Notes under the pieces: generated by a model | What the model was told of the DNA's origin: nothing | The model's input: the letters and a program-made list of their open reading frames with translations, nothing else | Databases searched by the model: none | Made by a program: the position numbers and the translations under genes | In this document: positions 23,215 to 34,430 of the stretch, piece after piece | How positions within the stretch are numbered: the first letter of the stretch is position 1 | Layout of the letters: each line of letters opens with the position of its first letter | Assembly (NCBI RefSeq): GCF_958298935.1 | Contig: NC_084923.1 | Location: 30,162,501-30,226,500 of the forward strand | Origin: Phragmites australis | Lineage: Eukaryota > Streptophyta > Magnoliopsida > Poales > Poaceae | Direction of reading: 5' to 3' | Length of the DNA: 64,000 nt

Positions 23215-23595
23215 ATGATGTATTGTTGTACTAGTACAAATGACTTCATGTTTAGAGCCATCTGTACTAAAGTGTCTCACGTCCCCCGGCTATTTTCTCA
23301 GACGGCTCTTGTCTTAAAATTGCAGACGGCTCGTATTTGAAGCCATCAGTGATATTTATTTTATTACAGATAGCTCCAAATAGGAACCGTATGTACTATT
23401 AATATTTATTTTATTACATATGGCTCCAAATAGGAACCGTCTGTACTAATAGTACAGGTGTTTCATATTTGAAGTTGTCTGTGATATTCATTTTATCACA
23501 AACGGCACGCCTCGTCATTATCACAGACGGTTCTTATTTAGAGCCGTCTATGATAATCTTTGCATGGATGGCTCACTAGTAACCGTCTGTGCACG
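23215..23595. repeat. CACTA-1 right subterminal repeats
   Basis: At least eight variants of 'gagccatctgtac' / 'cagacggctc' in both orientations, e.g. 23258, 23310, 23410, 23437, 23520 and 23545. They continue the array at 15695 and lie within ~400 bp of the CACTA terminus once Tat-1 is removed. Confidence 0.85.
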
Positions 23596-23600
23596 GGCGT

Positions 23601-25186
23601 TGTCGGGGGATGAACTCCTGTCGCAGGGATCCCAAGAGACCCCTTTTTAGAGATTCGGCCGGGGGGGATGATCCTGAACGAGCTTGTCTGGGAAATAAAC
23701 GGGAACGGAAATAAATGCAGTGGCTGGTGGTGAGAGATGATCGACCTAGTGCAAGAAAGATGGATGCACCGGGGTTTAGACAGGTTCGGGCCGCACGGAG
23801 GCGTAACACCCTACTCCTGTGTGAGTGTTATATCTCTCCTTGAGGGGAATTCTTCAAGGATGTATCTGGCTACAGGGGTGAGCTGTCTACAGAGAGCTTG
23901 AGGCTCTCGTGTTCTAGCTTGGCTTGAGCTTGTTTGTGATGTTCTTCGTCTTTTGATCTGGGCTTCAGGTGCTTCCGGGTTGTCTCTTGAGAGCTTCGGG
24001 GGCCTGAGGAGTCTATTGAGAGCTTCGGGATCTGAGGCGGAATGTCTTTATGTGTTCTCCATCCTTTCCTTTTATAGGCGCACCGACCCTGACTTATCCC
24101 GAATGGGAAAGAGGGGCGCGAGTGCCAAGGCGCCATGGAGAAAGGCATCATCATTCCGTCTTGGCGAAGTGACAGGGGCGGTGGAAAAATGCGGCGTGCA
24201 TCCGACCACCCGTCATTGTGGATGTCCTCTGGCACCATTAAGGGGGCCCACCGGGCAGCCGCAGAGGTGCCCGGTGCGCCCACCCTGTCTTGTTCTTCTG
24301 CCAGGGCAGGGTGGCAGGCGGAGCGCTTCGATTTTGGCAACGTTATCCCGAGGCACCCGGGTGAAACGGGACGGGACCCGTGCATTTAATGGACCCACGC
24401 CCCCCCTGCCAGAGCATGGCAGGGTCTGACACTAGGGCGTGGGCAGCTGAGAATGTCAGGATGTCAGGCCGCGTGTGCCTATTAAATGCGGCATTCGGGC
24501 CTTTGACTGGCTGACACCCCGACGATGGGACCCTTCGGGTCGTCGGACGATCTTGCGCGATCCTTCGGGGAACCGAGTCCTCGGGGGCTGCCACGTGCAG
24601 CCCCGAGCACTCTCTCCCGAGCACTTGGGTGAGACCATCGGGGAACCGAGTCCTCAGGGGCTACCACGTGCAGCCCCGAGCACTCTCTCCCGAGCACTTG
24701 GGGGAGACCTTCGGGGAACCGAGTCCTCGGGGGCTGCCACGTGCAGCCCCGAGTACTCTCTCCCGAGCACTTGGGGGAGACCTTCGGGGAACCGAGTCCT
24801 CGGGGGCTGCCACGTGCAGCCCCGAGCACTCTCTCCCGAGCACTTGGGTGAGACCTTCGGGGAACCGGGTCAACCGAGTCCTCGGGGGCTGCCACGTGCA
24901 GCCCCGAGTACTCTCTCTCGAGCACTTGGCCGTTTGGATCATCGGGGGACTACAGTACTCGGGGGTAGGCGAGTACCCTTCCGAGCACTTCCTTCCCGGT
25001 ACTTGGACTTTGTGGATCATCGGGGAACTGGGGTGCTCGGGAACCAGAGGCGGCGGCCCCGAGCACCTTCTCCTGGGACTTAGCTTCTTCTTATCTTGCA
25101 GGGCGGACCTCGCGGGATGGTGACGCGTGGCGGATGGTCGGCCCGGTCTCGGGACTCAGGGACCCCTGGTTCCTGATACACCGACA
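23601..25186 (-). repeat. Tat-1 3' LTR (1586 bp)
   Basis: Partner of 36124-37708. It contains a TATA motif for minus-strand transcription (plus-strand ccttttatag near 24068-24077) and, at 24555-24930, four to five tandem ~76 bp units. It ends at CCGACA, next to the polypurine tract. Confidence 0.93.
24555..24930. repeat. ~76 bp tandem repeats with a G-box palindrome in the Tat-1 3' LTR
   Basis: Each unit runs 'cttcggggaaccgagtcctcgggggctgcc...' and contains CACGTG framed by the arms GGGGCTG and CAGCCCC, so each copy is a near-perfect hairpin around a G-box (the bZIP/bHLH core). The same array is at 37085-37450 in the other LTR, with one unit shortened. Apparent open frames here are repeat translations. 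Confidence 0.9.
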
Positions 25187-25202
25187 GTAGCCCCCGGGTC
25201 CA
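25187..25202 (-). other. polypurine tract of Tat-1
   Basis: The minus strand reads GACCCGGGGGCTAC, directly abutting the 3' LTR. The Tat-2 tract (63228-63242) has the same GGGGGCTAC core, supporting both assignments. Confidence 0.8.
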
Positions 25203-25537
25203 TTGGTAGGCGACGGGACGGAGACGGCGGATGAGCCCTTCGTCGCGGCCGAGGCCGAGGTTGGTGCAGACGCCATGTGGCAGGCTTTCGAGAGGTGGTC
25301 TTTCCAGACCTCAAGTACGCCCAAGCGGGAAAATGAATGGACGCGTGTCCACACAACTTCCGAAGGGTATGATGACCGTACGTACGGCACGCGCGGTCGC
25401 CGCGCAGATCGAGGAAAATAGGCTTGGCAGCCGCTGACACTACGCGATCGGCGGGAGATTCGCCTGGCGGTTGCGCCGATCGAGGCGACGCTTCGCCGAG
25501 CGAACCGTTTGGGCGGTAGTTTTTTGAACTTTCGAGA

Positions 25538-25545
25538 TATAAAAG
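25538..25545 (+). promoter_or_regulatory. TATA-like box of the Tat-1 antisense ORF
   Basis: TATAAAAG on the plus strand, about 160 bp upstream of the antisense ORF start at 25702 and outside the LTR. Its position suggests independent transcription of the antisense ORF. Tat-2 has a comparable box ahead of its own antisense ORF (62941-62948). Confidence 0.6.
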
Positions 25546-25701
25546 GGGGATAGGATCGGTCCGTCCCCCTCTTTACGCTTTCTTGCTCTTGCGCTCTTGC
25601 CTTCTGTGTGCTCCGAAGCCCTTAGGAAATTCTCAGGCGACCGGAGCACTCTTCCTTCTCTCTCTCTTTCCACCGCCAAAACACCTTTCATTTTTGCCGA
25701 G

Positions 25702-28382
25702 ATGACGAGGGTTGGAGGAGGACGCCGTGACAAGGCTGCGGACAGCATCTTGCCGGAGTCTCGTCTGAGGAACGAGGAGGCGGCGGACAAGATCAGGAAA
25801 TTGCTGGTGCGTCAGGCTCGCCGGCGACGACCGTCCCAGGGCGGATCGTCCTCTTCACCTCCTTTGTGGCGGTGGAGTTGGTGCCGCCGTTCTCCACCTT
25901 CTTCCTGCAAGTGCTAGAGACGTACGGCATTCAACTGGTGCACCTAAGCCCCAACTCCGTGGTGGTGTTAGCGGTCTTCGCGCATCTCTGCGAAATGTTC
26001 GTGGGGGTGGCGCCGTCGGCGACGCTGCTTCGCCATTTTTCATCCTTCGGCCGGTGGGGAAGAAGAGGGGGCACTCCATGACGGACGTCGCGGGGTGCTG
26101 CAACCTTCAGCTCCGGGACGGCCTGGGGGATCATTACATTCCCCAGGTGCTGCGCAGCAAGTGGGAGGAGTGGCGACGGGACTGGTTCTTCGTCGACGTC
26201 GACCCCCATGAGCACCTCGAATTGCCAGAGGCGGCGGCGAAACCTCGGCGATCGACGTGGGAGGCGCCGCCGCCAGAAGACGCGAGGCTGAAGCCGGTGT
26301 TGGAGCGCATCCTGGAGCTGCGCGAGTCCGGGCTGACCTCCGTCATGGTGGTCGTGGACTTCCTGCGCCGTCGGCTGGCGCCTCTGCGAGAGCGGGCCCG
26401 GCCGAGCTGGTTCTACACCGGGCCGGAGGACATCACCAGGACCCAGATCGGCGAGAGCTGGGATCTGGGGCCAGCGGAACTGCTGGGGATGACAAGGGTG
26501 ATCACCAGAACGGAGGACATGGGCCGGGCGGAACTCCCGTGGTCGGAGATGGCGCTCTGCGCCAACCCCGACCGGGTGGCTATCATGGCGCGGCTACCGG
26601 AGTTCGACGCCCAGGGGCCCGTGGACCGGCCGAGAAGCCGGAGTCCCGAGGCCTCCGAACTCCCCGGGCTGGAGGAGCTACTTGGCGAGGAGGCCGCTGG
26701 CAGCTCGGTGCGGGCTGGCGAAGGGGCCGCCGCAGGTAGCAATCGTCGTGCCAGGGAGGAGGGCGTCGCTGAAATCGTCGAGGAGGTGGCGCCGGGAGAC
26801 CGGGGAAAGCATCCCCGGGCCCTGATTCTCGTGCCGGACTCTCCGCCGTCACCAACGGCAGCGGCGGCATTCCCGGTGCTGGAGCCGCGGCTGGTGCGGA
26901 TGGGACCTGCGCCGGCGCCCGCGACCCGCGCGGCGGAACCTGAGACCCGCGCAGCGGCACCCGAGGCCCGCGCAGTGGTCCTGCCGAGCCCCCAGCGGAA
27001 GAGGCGGCGGGAGGAGTCTGGACCGACGGCGCCGGACCCGGACATCAGGCTCCCAGCGGCCAAGTGGCAGTATCGGTGAGGCACTCTGCGGAGAGGCCTG
27101 GGCCCCACCGGCGCCCGGCGAGCCCGCCGACCCCTTCCTGGCCGCCATCGAAGGCGTCCAGGTAGCGGTCGGGCGGCTGGGCGCAGCGGTGAACGCCAAG
27201 GAGGGGGAGCTTGAGGCCGAGCGCGCCCGCCTGGCATTGGAGAAGGCGCAGCTGGCGGGTGCCCAGGAGGAGGCCCGTGCGGCGGCCGCGCGGGAGCAGA
27301 AGCTCTTAGAAGACATCTGCGCGGAAGCCGCGCGGGAACAAGAAATTTTGAAGACCGCACGGGCAGAAGCCGCGCGGGAATGAGAAGACGCCGCCCGCAT
27401 GGCTGAGGCGTCGAAGCAGCAAGCTGCCGAGGCCCTTGCCAGGATGGGGCAGGCGCAGGAGAGGGAGGTGGCAGTCTCAGCTCGGGAGCAGGCGGCGGAG
27501 GAGCGGCAAGCCGAGCTGACCCGCCGGGAGGGCGCGGCCGAGAAGACGCGCGCCGACCTCCAGCGCTGGGAAGACGACCTCCGGAAGATCAGAGAAGAGA
27601 TCCGCCGCTGGGAGGAGGACGTCTACCTTCGGGAGGTGGACAATGAGTTATCGGCGTCAGATCTAGGTGTTCGGGAGGATTCGGTGGCCCAGCAGGAGGA
27701 TGTGCTGGCCCGGCGGGAGGGCGAGCTGAGTCGCCGAGAAGGCGAACTGAGTCGTCGAGAGGGCGAGGCTGCTGCGGCGGCAGCGGCCACGGCTACCAGG
27801 GCGGAGCAGAACGCGAAGCACTAGGCGGAACTGACCGCCCGTGAACGCGCCTTATCCGAGACGGTGGCCAAGACGAAGTAGGCCGGGGACGAGGGACTCG
27901 AGGCGCAGCTGCGGGCCGCCAAGGAGAAGCTCGAGACCGCTTTTGTCTCGCGGGTCAACCTGCAGCATATGCTGGAAGACATACTCCAGAGGATGCGGCG
28001 GGCCGTAGAGAAGGGTGGTCTTGGGCGGCTCGTTGAAGATCAGAAGAGCGACAGCCCCGCACGACAAGTGCTTGGGCTTCAGCAGGTCTGCGAGCGCCTT
28101 GAGGCCCTGCCTTGGGTGGTCCAGGAACTTGCCGCCCGGGAAGGACGTGGCTTGGCACATGCAGTGGCCGAGCACGTCCTGGCCTGCTACCGAAGCAGGG
28201 ACCCAAACTTCCCGCTGGAGCCGGCGCGGGAGGGAGTGGTCGAGGCTGAGGGAGAGGCCGCCCGGGTAGCGGTCCGGAGTACCGCCACTGTGGTGGCGGC
28301 CGGCTTCAGGCGAGAGGTGCCGCCGCCGCCAGCCCCCGGGGACGACTCAGAGGATTCAGCCGACGCCTCCGCCGCCGACTAG
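25702..28382 (+). pseudogene. Tat-1 antisense additional ORF (Transposase_28-like N-terminus, coiled-coil C-terminus)
   Basis: Function unknown. It lies opposite gag-pol, between pol and the 3' LTR. From ATG 25702, after a basic start, comes the 'putative gypsy type transposon' domain with VPPFSTFFLQVLETYG, HLSPNSVVVLAVFAHLCEMFVG and LLRHF (25870-26040). A conserved FVDVDPHEHLELPEA segment follows, then a ~300-residue Ala/Pro/Glu-rich linker (to 27079). A long charged coiled coil (27189-27960, with repeats such as RREGELSRREGE) leads to a C-terminal module ending ACYRSRDPNFPLEPA. Lesions: two frameshifts (~25830, and in a T run at ~26036), a stop or intron at 27077, and further stops at 27381, 27822 and ~27879. 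At least two of these look like CAG to TAG. Tat-2 carries the homologue, so the architecture is conserved across the two elements. Confidence 0.85.
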
Positions 28383-28383
28383 A

Positions 28384-30050
28384 TCTTTTGTAGCTTTTTT
28401 CTTTCTTTTGTCGTCTTGATGAATGTAAATATAGGAGTGAACCCTTGAAAAATGCCTTGTATATGTCTTGTAAATATAATGGCAGCTTTTCCTTGGGCTC
28501 GCAACTCCAATTTCTCTGAGTGTTTGATGTTTCTTCTGATGTTTTGCCTGGAAGTCCCGGGGAGTACTCAATCGGGCCATTCCCGACCTTCCCGTCCCCG
28601 AGAACGAAGTTGTCCCGATCGCTATTGGTGGCGTAGTCGGCCCTCGAGCTCTCGCGAGTTCGCATTGCCTAAGTTAAGAAACAAAGACACAGACTTTCTT
28701 GCCCGGGAGATAGATCGATCCAGCACGGAACGCGCCGTGCCCAGTGAACACTTTTCCACTTTACGACCACTCAGTTAGTAGGCGGGAGACGCGTGCGGGT
28801 GAGAATGTGACCAAGAGTCCTCGTGGTCCGGTGGTGCCTGGGCTTAAAACGGGCCGGACCGAGCACTGACAGCCTGCCCCCGAGGCCTGAGCTCCGGACT
28901 ACTCGAGCAGCTCGAGCGATAGGATTACCCAGGGCACCGGAGGACTCGGTAGTGCTCGGGGTCCTTAAAAGCGGACCGAACACCACGACCACCACGAAGG
29001 GCTTCGGTCAGACATTACCGTACGCGCGGTACTCCTTTCTACAAACCGCTCTGTCGTTCTGGGAAAAAGTAGACACGCGGCAGGGTTTTGCGTGAGAGGA
29101 GACCACCTCGCCGAACAGATTAAAGTGCGAGAGCCCCCGAGAATGACTCGGGAACATAAATTTACTGAAAGCAGACTTGTTTGAATATAACCTAATCACC
29201 GGATAGCTGTCGGCCTTCCGACCAACCGATCCAGGAGGGGTGTGCTTCCGAGCTCGGATGCCCGGGGACTTGGTTCTTTCAACGGAGCGCCTGAGTGCCC
29301 AGAGGCATACGAGGCTCCCGGGGTCGGGTGATCTCGACCACCCATGCCTAAGTGGTAGGACCACCCGAGGACCCTTGGGGCCGACCAGAGACCGGGGCAT
29401 TGAAGCCCTCGCGGCCGAACTGCTCGTGATTGCCAGCCTGTGACTTAAGAGAGAATATAGAATTTCTTTGTCTGGTGCGCTCTGTTAGTGCGGTACTTGC
29501 TATAGACTGCTCTCGTTTTCGACCCGAGACCTCTTGAATACCCAAACCGGCGGACAAGAGCGGACAGAGGCATAACCCAGAGGTCCTATGGTTCGGTGGC
29601 GCCCGGGTATGACAGACCAGACCGAGCACCGACAGCCCGCTCCGGGGGCCTGAGCTCCGGACTACTCGAGCAGCTCGAGCGATGGGATTACCCAGAGCAC
29701 CCCGAAACACGGTAGTGCCCGAGAGCCTGCCACGACACCGAACACCACAGCCTACCATGTCGGACGTAAGTCAGCGGCGACTGCTCGCATGCTTACCGAT
29801 TGGGATTCTTTTATCAGCGGGGAAAATGAGAGAGCGAACTTTTTCTCGCACAACCGAGCACCTCACCAGATAGATTAAACATACGGAATCCAGAAAAAAT
29901 ATTTCGACATAGCGATTGCTTATTGAAATACTGAATGTACAATATTTACAAGATTGGGCGACGGCGACTTACCCAAGGGGCGGAGCCCTCGGACTGCTTG
30001 GGCGGGTAGAAGCCCCCGGCCTTGCTGACCTGAGCCGCGAGCACGACCAT
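28384..30050. other. Tat-1 spacer between the antisense ORF and pol
   Basis: Non-coding in both strands as far as I can see. It separates the convergent 3' ends of pol and the antisense ORF. Its main structure is a pair of ~190 bp direct repeats (see next entry). It may provide 3' processing signals for both transcripts. Confidence 0.6.
28811..29758. repeat. pair of ~190 bp direct repeats in the Tat-1 spacer
   Basis: 28811-28995 and 29577-29758 share long blocks, for example the 20 bases 'gcctgagctccggactactc' followed by 'gagcagctcgagcgat(a/g)ggattaccca'. They are about 770 bp apart in the same orientation. The motif 'gtgctcggg' recurs here and in the LTR arrays. They could be relics of a tandem array or of an LTR-derived duplication. 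Confidence 0.8.
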
Positions 30051-33000
30051 CTACGGGTAGAAGCGTCGGAGATGCTCGATGTTCCATGGATTCGGGAGTG
30101 GCTGTCCTTCCTCCGTCGCCAACCTGAAAGAACCTGCCCGCGGGACCGCGATCACGGTGAAGGGACCTTCCCACACGGGGGACAGCTTATTCATTCCTTC
30201 GCGTGACTGGACGCGTCGGAGAACTAGGTCCCCCACCTCGAGAGACCGGGCCCGGACATGGCGCAGATGATAACGCCGCAGTCTCTGCTGGTATCGAGCC
30301 GCCCGGACGGCGGCACGCCGCCGGCGCTCTTCCAAGTAGTCCACGTCGTCGCGCCTTTGTTGCTCCTGCTCACCCTTAGAATACGCATGCACTCGAGGGG
30401 AGCCCAGAGTGAGCTCGGAGGGGAGGACTGCCTCGGCGCCATAGACGAGGAAGAACGGAGTCTCCCCGGTGGCGCGGCTTGGCGTAGTCCGATTAGCCCA
30501 CAGTACGGCTGGCAGCTCGTCCACCCATCCCTTTCCATGCTTAGCGAGCACGTTATAGGTCCGGGTTTTGAGGCCCTTCAGTATCTCCGCGTTGGCGCGC
30601 TCGACCTGCCCGTTACTCGGAGGATGAGCGACGGAAGCGAAGCAGAGCTTGATGCCGAGGTCTTCGCAATAGTCCCCGAACAGGGCACTTGTGAACTGTG
30701 TGCCGTTGTCGGTGATGATCCGGTTCGGGACGCCAAAGCGGCTGGTGATGCCGCGGATAAACTGGAGCGCCGTGTTTTTGGTCACCTTGATGACTGGGAC
30801 CGCCTCCGGCCACTTGGTGAACTTGTCGATGGCGACATATAGGTATGCATAGCCCCCGACTGCTAGGGGGAATGAACCCAGAATGTCCAAACCCCAGACC
30901 GCGAAAGGCCATGACAGGGGAATGGTATGAAGAGCCTGAGCTGGCTGGTGAATCTGCTTTGCATGGAACTGGCACGCCCTGCAGCGCCGAACCAGCTCGG
31001 AAGCATCCTGGAGAGCTATAGGCCAGTAGAAACCTTGCCGGAAGGCCTTCCCGACCAGCGTGCGGAACGATGAATGGCCACCGCACTCGCCCTCGTGGAC
31101 CTCAGCGAGAAGATCGCCGCCTTCTGCCCGGGAGATGCATTTCAGGAGGACACCTCCTGCGCTACGCCGGTAGAGATCCCCATCTACTATGGCATAGCGT
31201 CTGGACTGCCGAGCAACTCTTTCGGCAGACGCCTCATCCCCGGGTAGGAACTTTTCTTTCAAGTACCCTCGGATGTCAGACATCCACGAGGCATCTTGAG
31301 AACAGTCGGCGAGCGCAGCGCACTCACCGGGCGGCGGCGCCCTGACGGGGCTTCCCACTGAGGGCACCGCCAGGGTCCCCTGAATTGAGTTCGAGGTTTC
31401 CCCTTCATCCTGTTCGGCAGGCAGGACGGAAGGCCGTGCGAGTCTTTCTTCAAAGACTCCGGCAGGGACGCGCGCACGTGAGGAGGCCAGGCGGGAGAGC
31501 TCGTCGGCCAGAGCGTTGTCGCGGCGAGGGATGTGCCGCAACTCTAGGCCATCGAAGCGTCTCTCGAGCTTCCTGACCGCAGCCACGTACGCCGCCATTT
31601 GAGGATCCGTGCACTAGTACTCCTTGGATACCTGGTTGACGACCAGTTGGGAGTCCCCTTTGACCAGGAGGCGACGAATCCCGAGCCCCACCGCAGCCCG
31701 GAGGCCGGCGATGAGATCTTCATACTCCGCCATGTTGTTGGATGCGCGGAACTGCAACTGCACGACGTACCGGAGCTCTTCACCCGTTGGGGAGGTGAGA
31801 ACCACTCCGGCCCCTACGCCTTTCAGCGAGAGGGAGCCGTCGAAGTGCATGACCCAATACCCGGGCATGTCGCGCTCAGGATAGGCAGAGATCTCTTTTG
31901 GGACGACGTAGGGGACGGGCGTCCACTCTGCCAAGAAGTCGGAGAGCGCCTGGCTTTTGATTGCCTGGCGACTGACGAAGTGTAGGTCGAACTCTGCCAG
32001 CTCTACTGCCCATTTGACAACACGCCCGGTGCCTTCCCGGTTCCGGAGAATGGGCCCCAGTGGATACATGGTAACCACCGAGACCTTGTGCGCCTGGAAG
32101 TAGTGGTGCAGCTTCTGGGAAGCGACGAGCACAGCATAGAGCAGCTTCTGCGCTTGGGGATATCTTGTCTTGGCTTCCCGGAGGACTTCACTGACAAAGT
32201 ACACCGGTCGCTACACCCGGCGGGCCCGGACGGCGGCTTCACCCGGGGGGCTGCTGCAGCCTCCAGGCTCGGCGGCACGGTCGAGGCTGGCCGGGCATGC
32301 GGGCTCGACTCCCTGGATGGGAGGAGCAGTGTGCTCGGGCTCGACCGCATGCCCAGGGGGAGCCGCGAGGACAGGTGAGTGGTCGGGGGCCTCTGGGAGC
32401 TGGGACCCAGCACCCGGCCCTGAACACTCATCGCGCTCCACCACCAGCACTATGCTCACGACCTGAGGAGTGGCTGAAACGTAGAGCAGTAGGGGCTCAC
32501 CTTGAGAGGGAGCCACCAGTACGGGTGGCGAAGTAAGGTACTTCTTTAAGTCGCGGAAGGCCTGCTCGGCCTCCGGCGTCCAGTCAAAACGACCGGATTT
32601 CTTCAGAAGCTTGAAGAGGGGGAGCCCTCGCTCCCCGAGCTTGGAGATGAAGCGCGCGAGGGCTGCCATGCAGCCGGTGAGACGCTGGACCTCCTTGAGT
32701 CGAGCCGGGGGTCGCATCTGCTCGATGGCCCGGATCTTCTCTGGGTTGACCTCGATTCCTCGGCCAGAGACCAAGAAACCAAGGAGCTTGCCCGCTGGTA
32801 CCCCGAAGACACACTTCTCCGGGTTGAGCTTGAGGCGGGTAGAGCGGAGACTGTTGAAAGTCTCGGCAAGGTCCTCGAGCAGGGTGGCGCGATTTCAGGT
32901 TTTGACCACGAGATCGTCGATGTAAGCTTCGACGTTGCGGCCAACCTGCGAGTTAAGGGTAATACGAATAGCGCGCTGGAAGGAAGACCCAGCATTGCGC

Positions 33001-34430
33001 AGGCCAAAAGGCATTGATATGTAGCAATAAGTCCCCACCGGAGTGCTAAAAGCAGCTTTTTCCTCGTCCCCTATGGCCATGCGAATCTGGTGATACCCAG
33101 AGTTTGCATCTAAAAAGCACAAAAGATCGCATCCCGCAGTTGCATCTACAATTTGATCAATGCGAGGTAAGGGGAAGGGATCTTTAGGGCAAGCCTTATT
33201 TAGGTCGGTGTAGTCCACGCACATGCGGAGCTTGCCGTTGGCCTTCGGGACGATGACTGGGTTTGCGAGCCAGTCGGGGTGAAGGACTTCTCGGATAAAT
33301 CCGGCGTCGAGGAGCTTGCTGACCTGCTCGCGGATAAACTCCTGGCGCTCAGGCACCTGCCGCCGGACCTTTTGCTTCACCGGGCGGGCGTCCGAACGCA
33401 CCGCCAAGTGATGCTCGATCACCTCCCTAGGGATCCCGGGCATGTCGGACGGTTGCCAGGCAAACACGTCTGCGTTAGCCCGGAGGAAGGCGACGAGCGC
33501 GCTTACCTATTTGCTGCCCAGGTCACCGCCGATCCGGACGACTTGGGTAGTGTCTTCGCCCACCACAACCTCCTTCGTTGGAACAGAGGCGTCGACGGTG
33601 AGTCGAGGTTTGGATGAAGAGGGTCCCGGGCCCCCTGTAGAGCCATCGACCTCGGCCTGCGCTGAGACCAGAGCCATGTATGACTGCTCAGCGCAGGAGA
33701 CGGCGCCGCCGGAGTCGGCAATCACGGAGATGGAGCCTGCGGGGCCGGACATCTTAACCGTAAGGTATGCATAATGCACGGCCATCATAAATTTGGCGAG
33801 CGTCGGACGCCCGAGGATGACGTTGTAGGGGAGAGGGAGCTCCGCGACGTCGAAGAGGACGCACTCCGTGCGGAAGTTGTCCCGGCTCCCGAACGTCACG
33901 GGCAACTCGACCTGCCCGAGGGGCAGGGAGTGCCCGGGGGTCACTCCGCAGAAGGGGAGCGATGGCTTTAGGCGTCGGGAGGACACCTGCAGCTTCTCAA
34001 AAGCCTCCTTGGAGAGGAGATTGAGGCCGGCACCACCGTCGATCAGCACTCTGCCGACCTTAACATTGCAGATAGTGGGAGACACTACCAGAGGTAGCCG
34101 CCCCACGGCTGCAGTACTGGCGGGGTGATCAGCCATGCTGAACGTGATCGGAGCATCCGACCACCTCAGGGGCCTTGCGGCCTCCTCGCTCGGGGTTGCC
34201 GAGCACACCTCGCGTCGCATGACCTTGATGCCACGGCGCGAGCAAGGTGTGTAGGCGCCTCCGTCGATGAAGGCGATGGCGTGCTCGGGCTCTTGGAAGC
34301 CGAGCTCGGCGTTGTCGGGGGCGACCTCAGCATCGCCTCCTCCGCGGGACTCATCGCGCTCCCTCTGGCGCTGCTCCACGAGTCCCTTAACCGTACGACA
34401 CTCCGTGAGGTCATGCCATCTGGTTTTGGT
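30051..34430 (-). pseudogene. Tat-1 pol: protease, reverse transcriptase, RNase H, integrase
   Basis: A single minus-strand frame from ~34430 to 30051, broken only by four stops. Domains in order: aspartic protease with VLIDGGAGLNLL (~34045; the D-G-G variant in place of D-S/T-G, usual in this lineage) and NVILGRPTLAKF (~33815); RT with FIREVLHPDWLANPV, MCVDYTDLNKACPKD and the catalytic box YIDDLVVKT (~32910); thumb and connection; RNase H with MHFDGSLS (~31840) and [13 protein letters not shown] (~31730); integrase with an H-C zinc region ending CRACQFHAK, a core starting WPFAVWGLDILGSFP and including IITDNGTQFTS (~30710), and VERANAEILKGLKTR (~30570). Stops: TAG 33507-33509, TGA 32895-32897, TAG 32211-32213 and TAG 31614-31616. 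In each case the frame continues unchanged beyond. Confidence 0.93.

Noticed and set aside
24555..24930. CRISPR-like array
   Set aside because: Units are contiguous direct repeats without unique spacers, inside an LTR of a plant retrotransposon. No Cas genes are present.
24475..25123. Long open frames on both strands inside the Tat-1 LTR (also 36980-37645)
   Set aside because: They are translations of the ~76 bp tandem repeats (recurring LPRAAPSTLSRALG-type peptides) and occur in the same place in both LTRs.
26413..27400. Long minus-strand open frames opposite the Tat-1 antisense ORF
   Set aside because: Low-complexity Arg/Pro/Ala/Ser peptides caused by high GC on the strand opposite a recognisable coding region.
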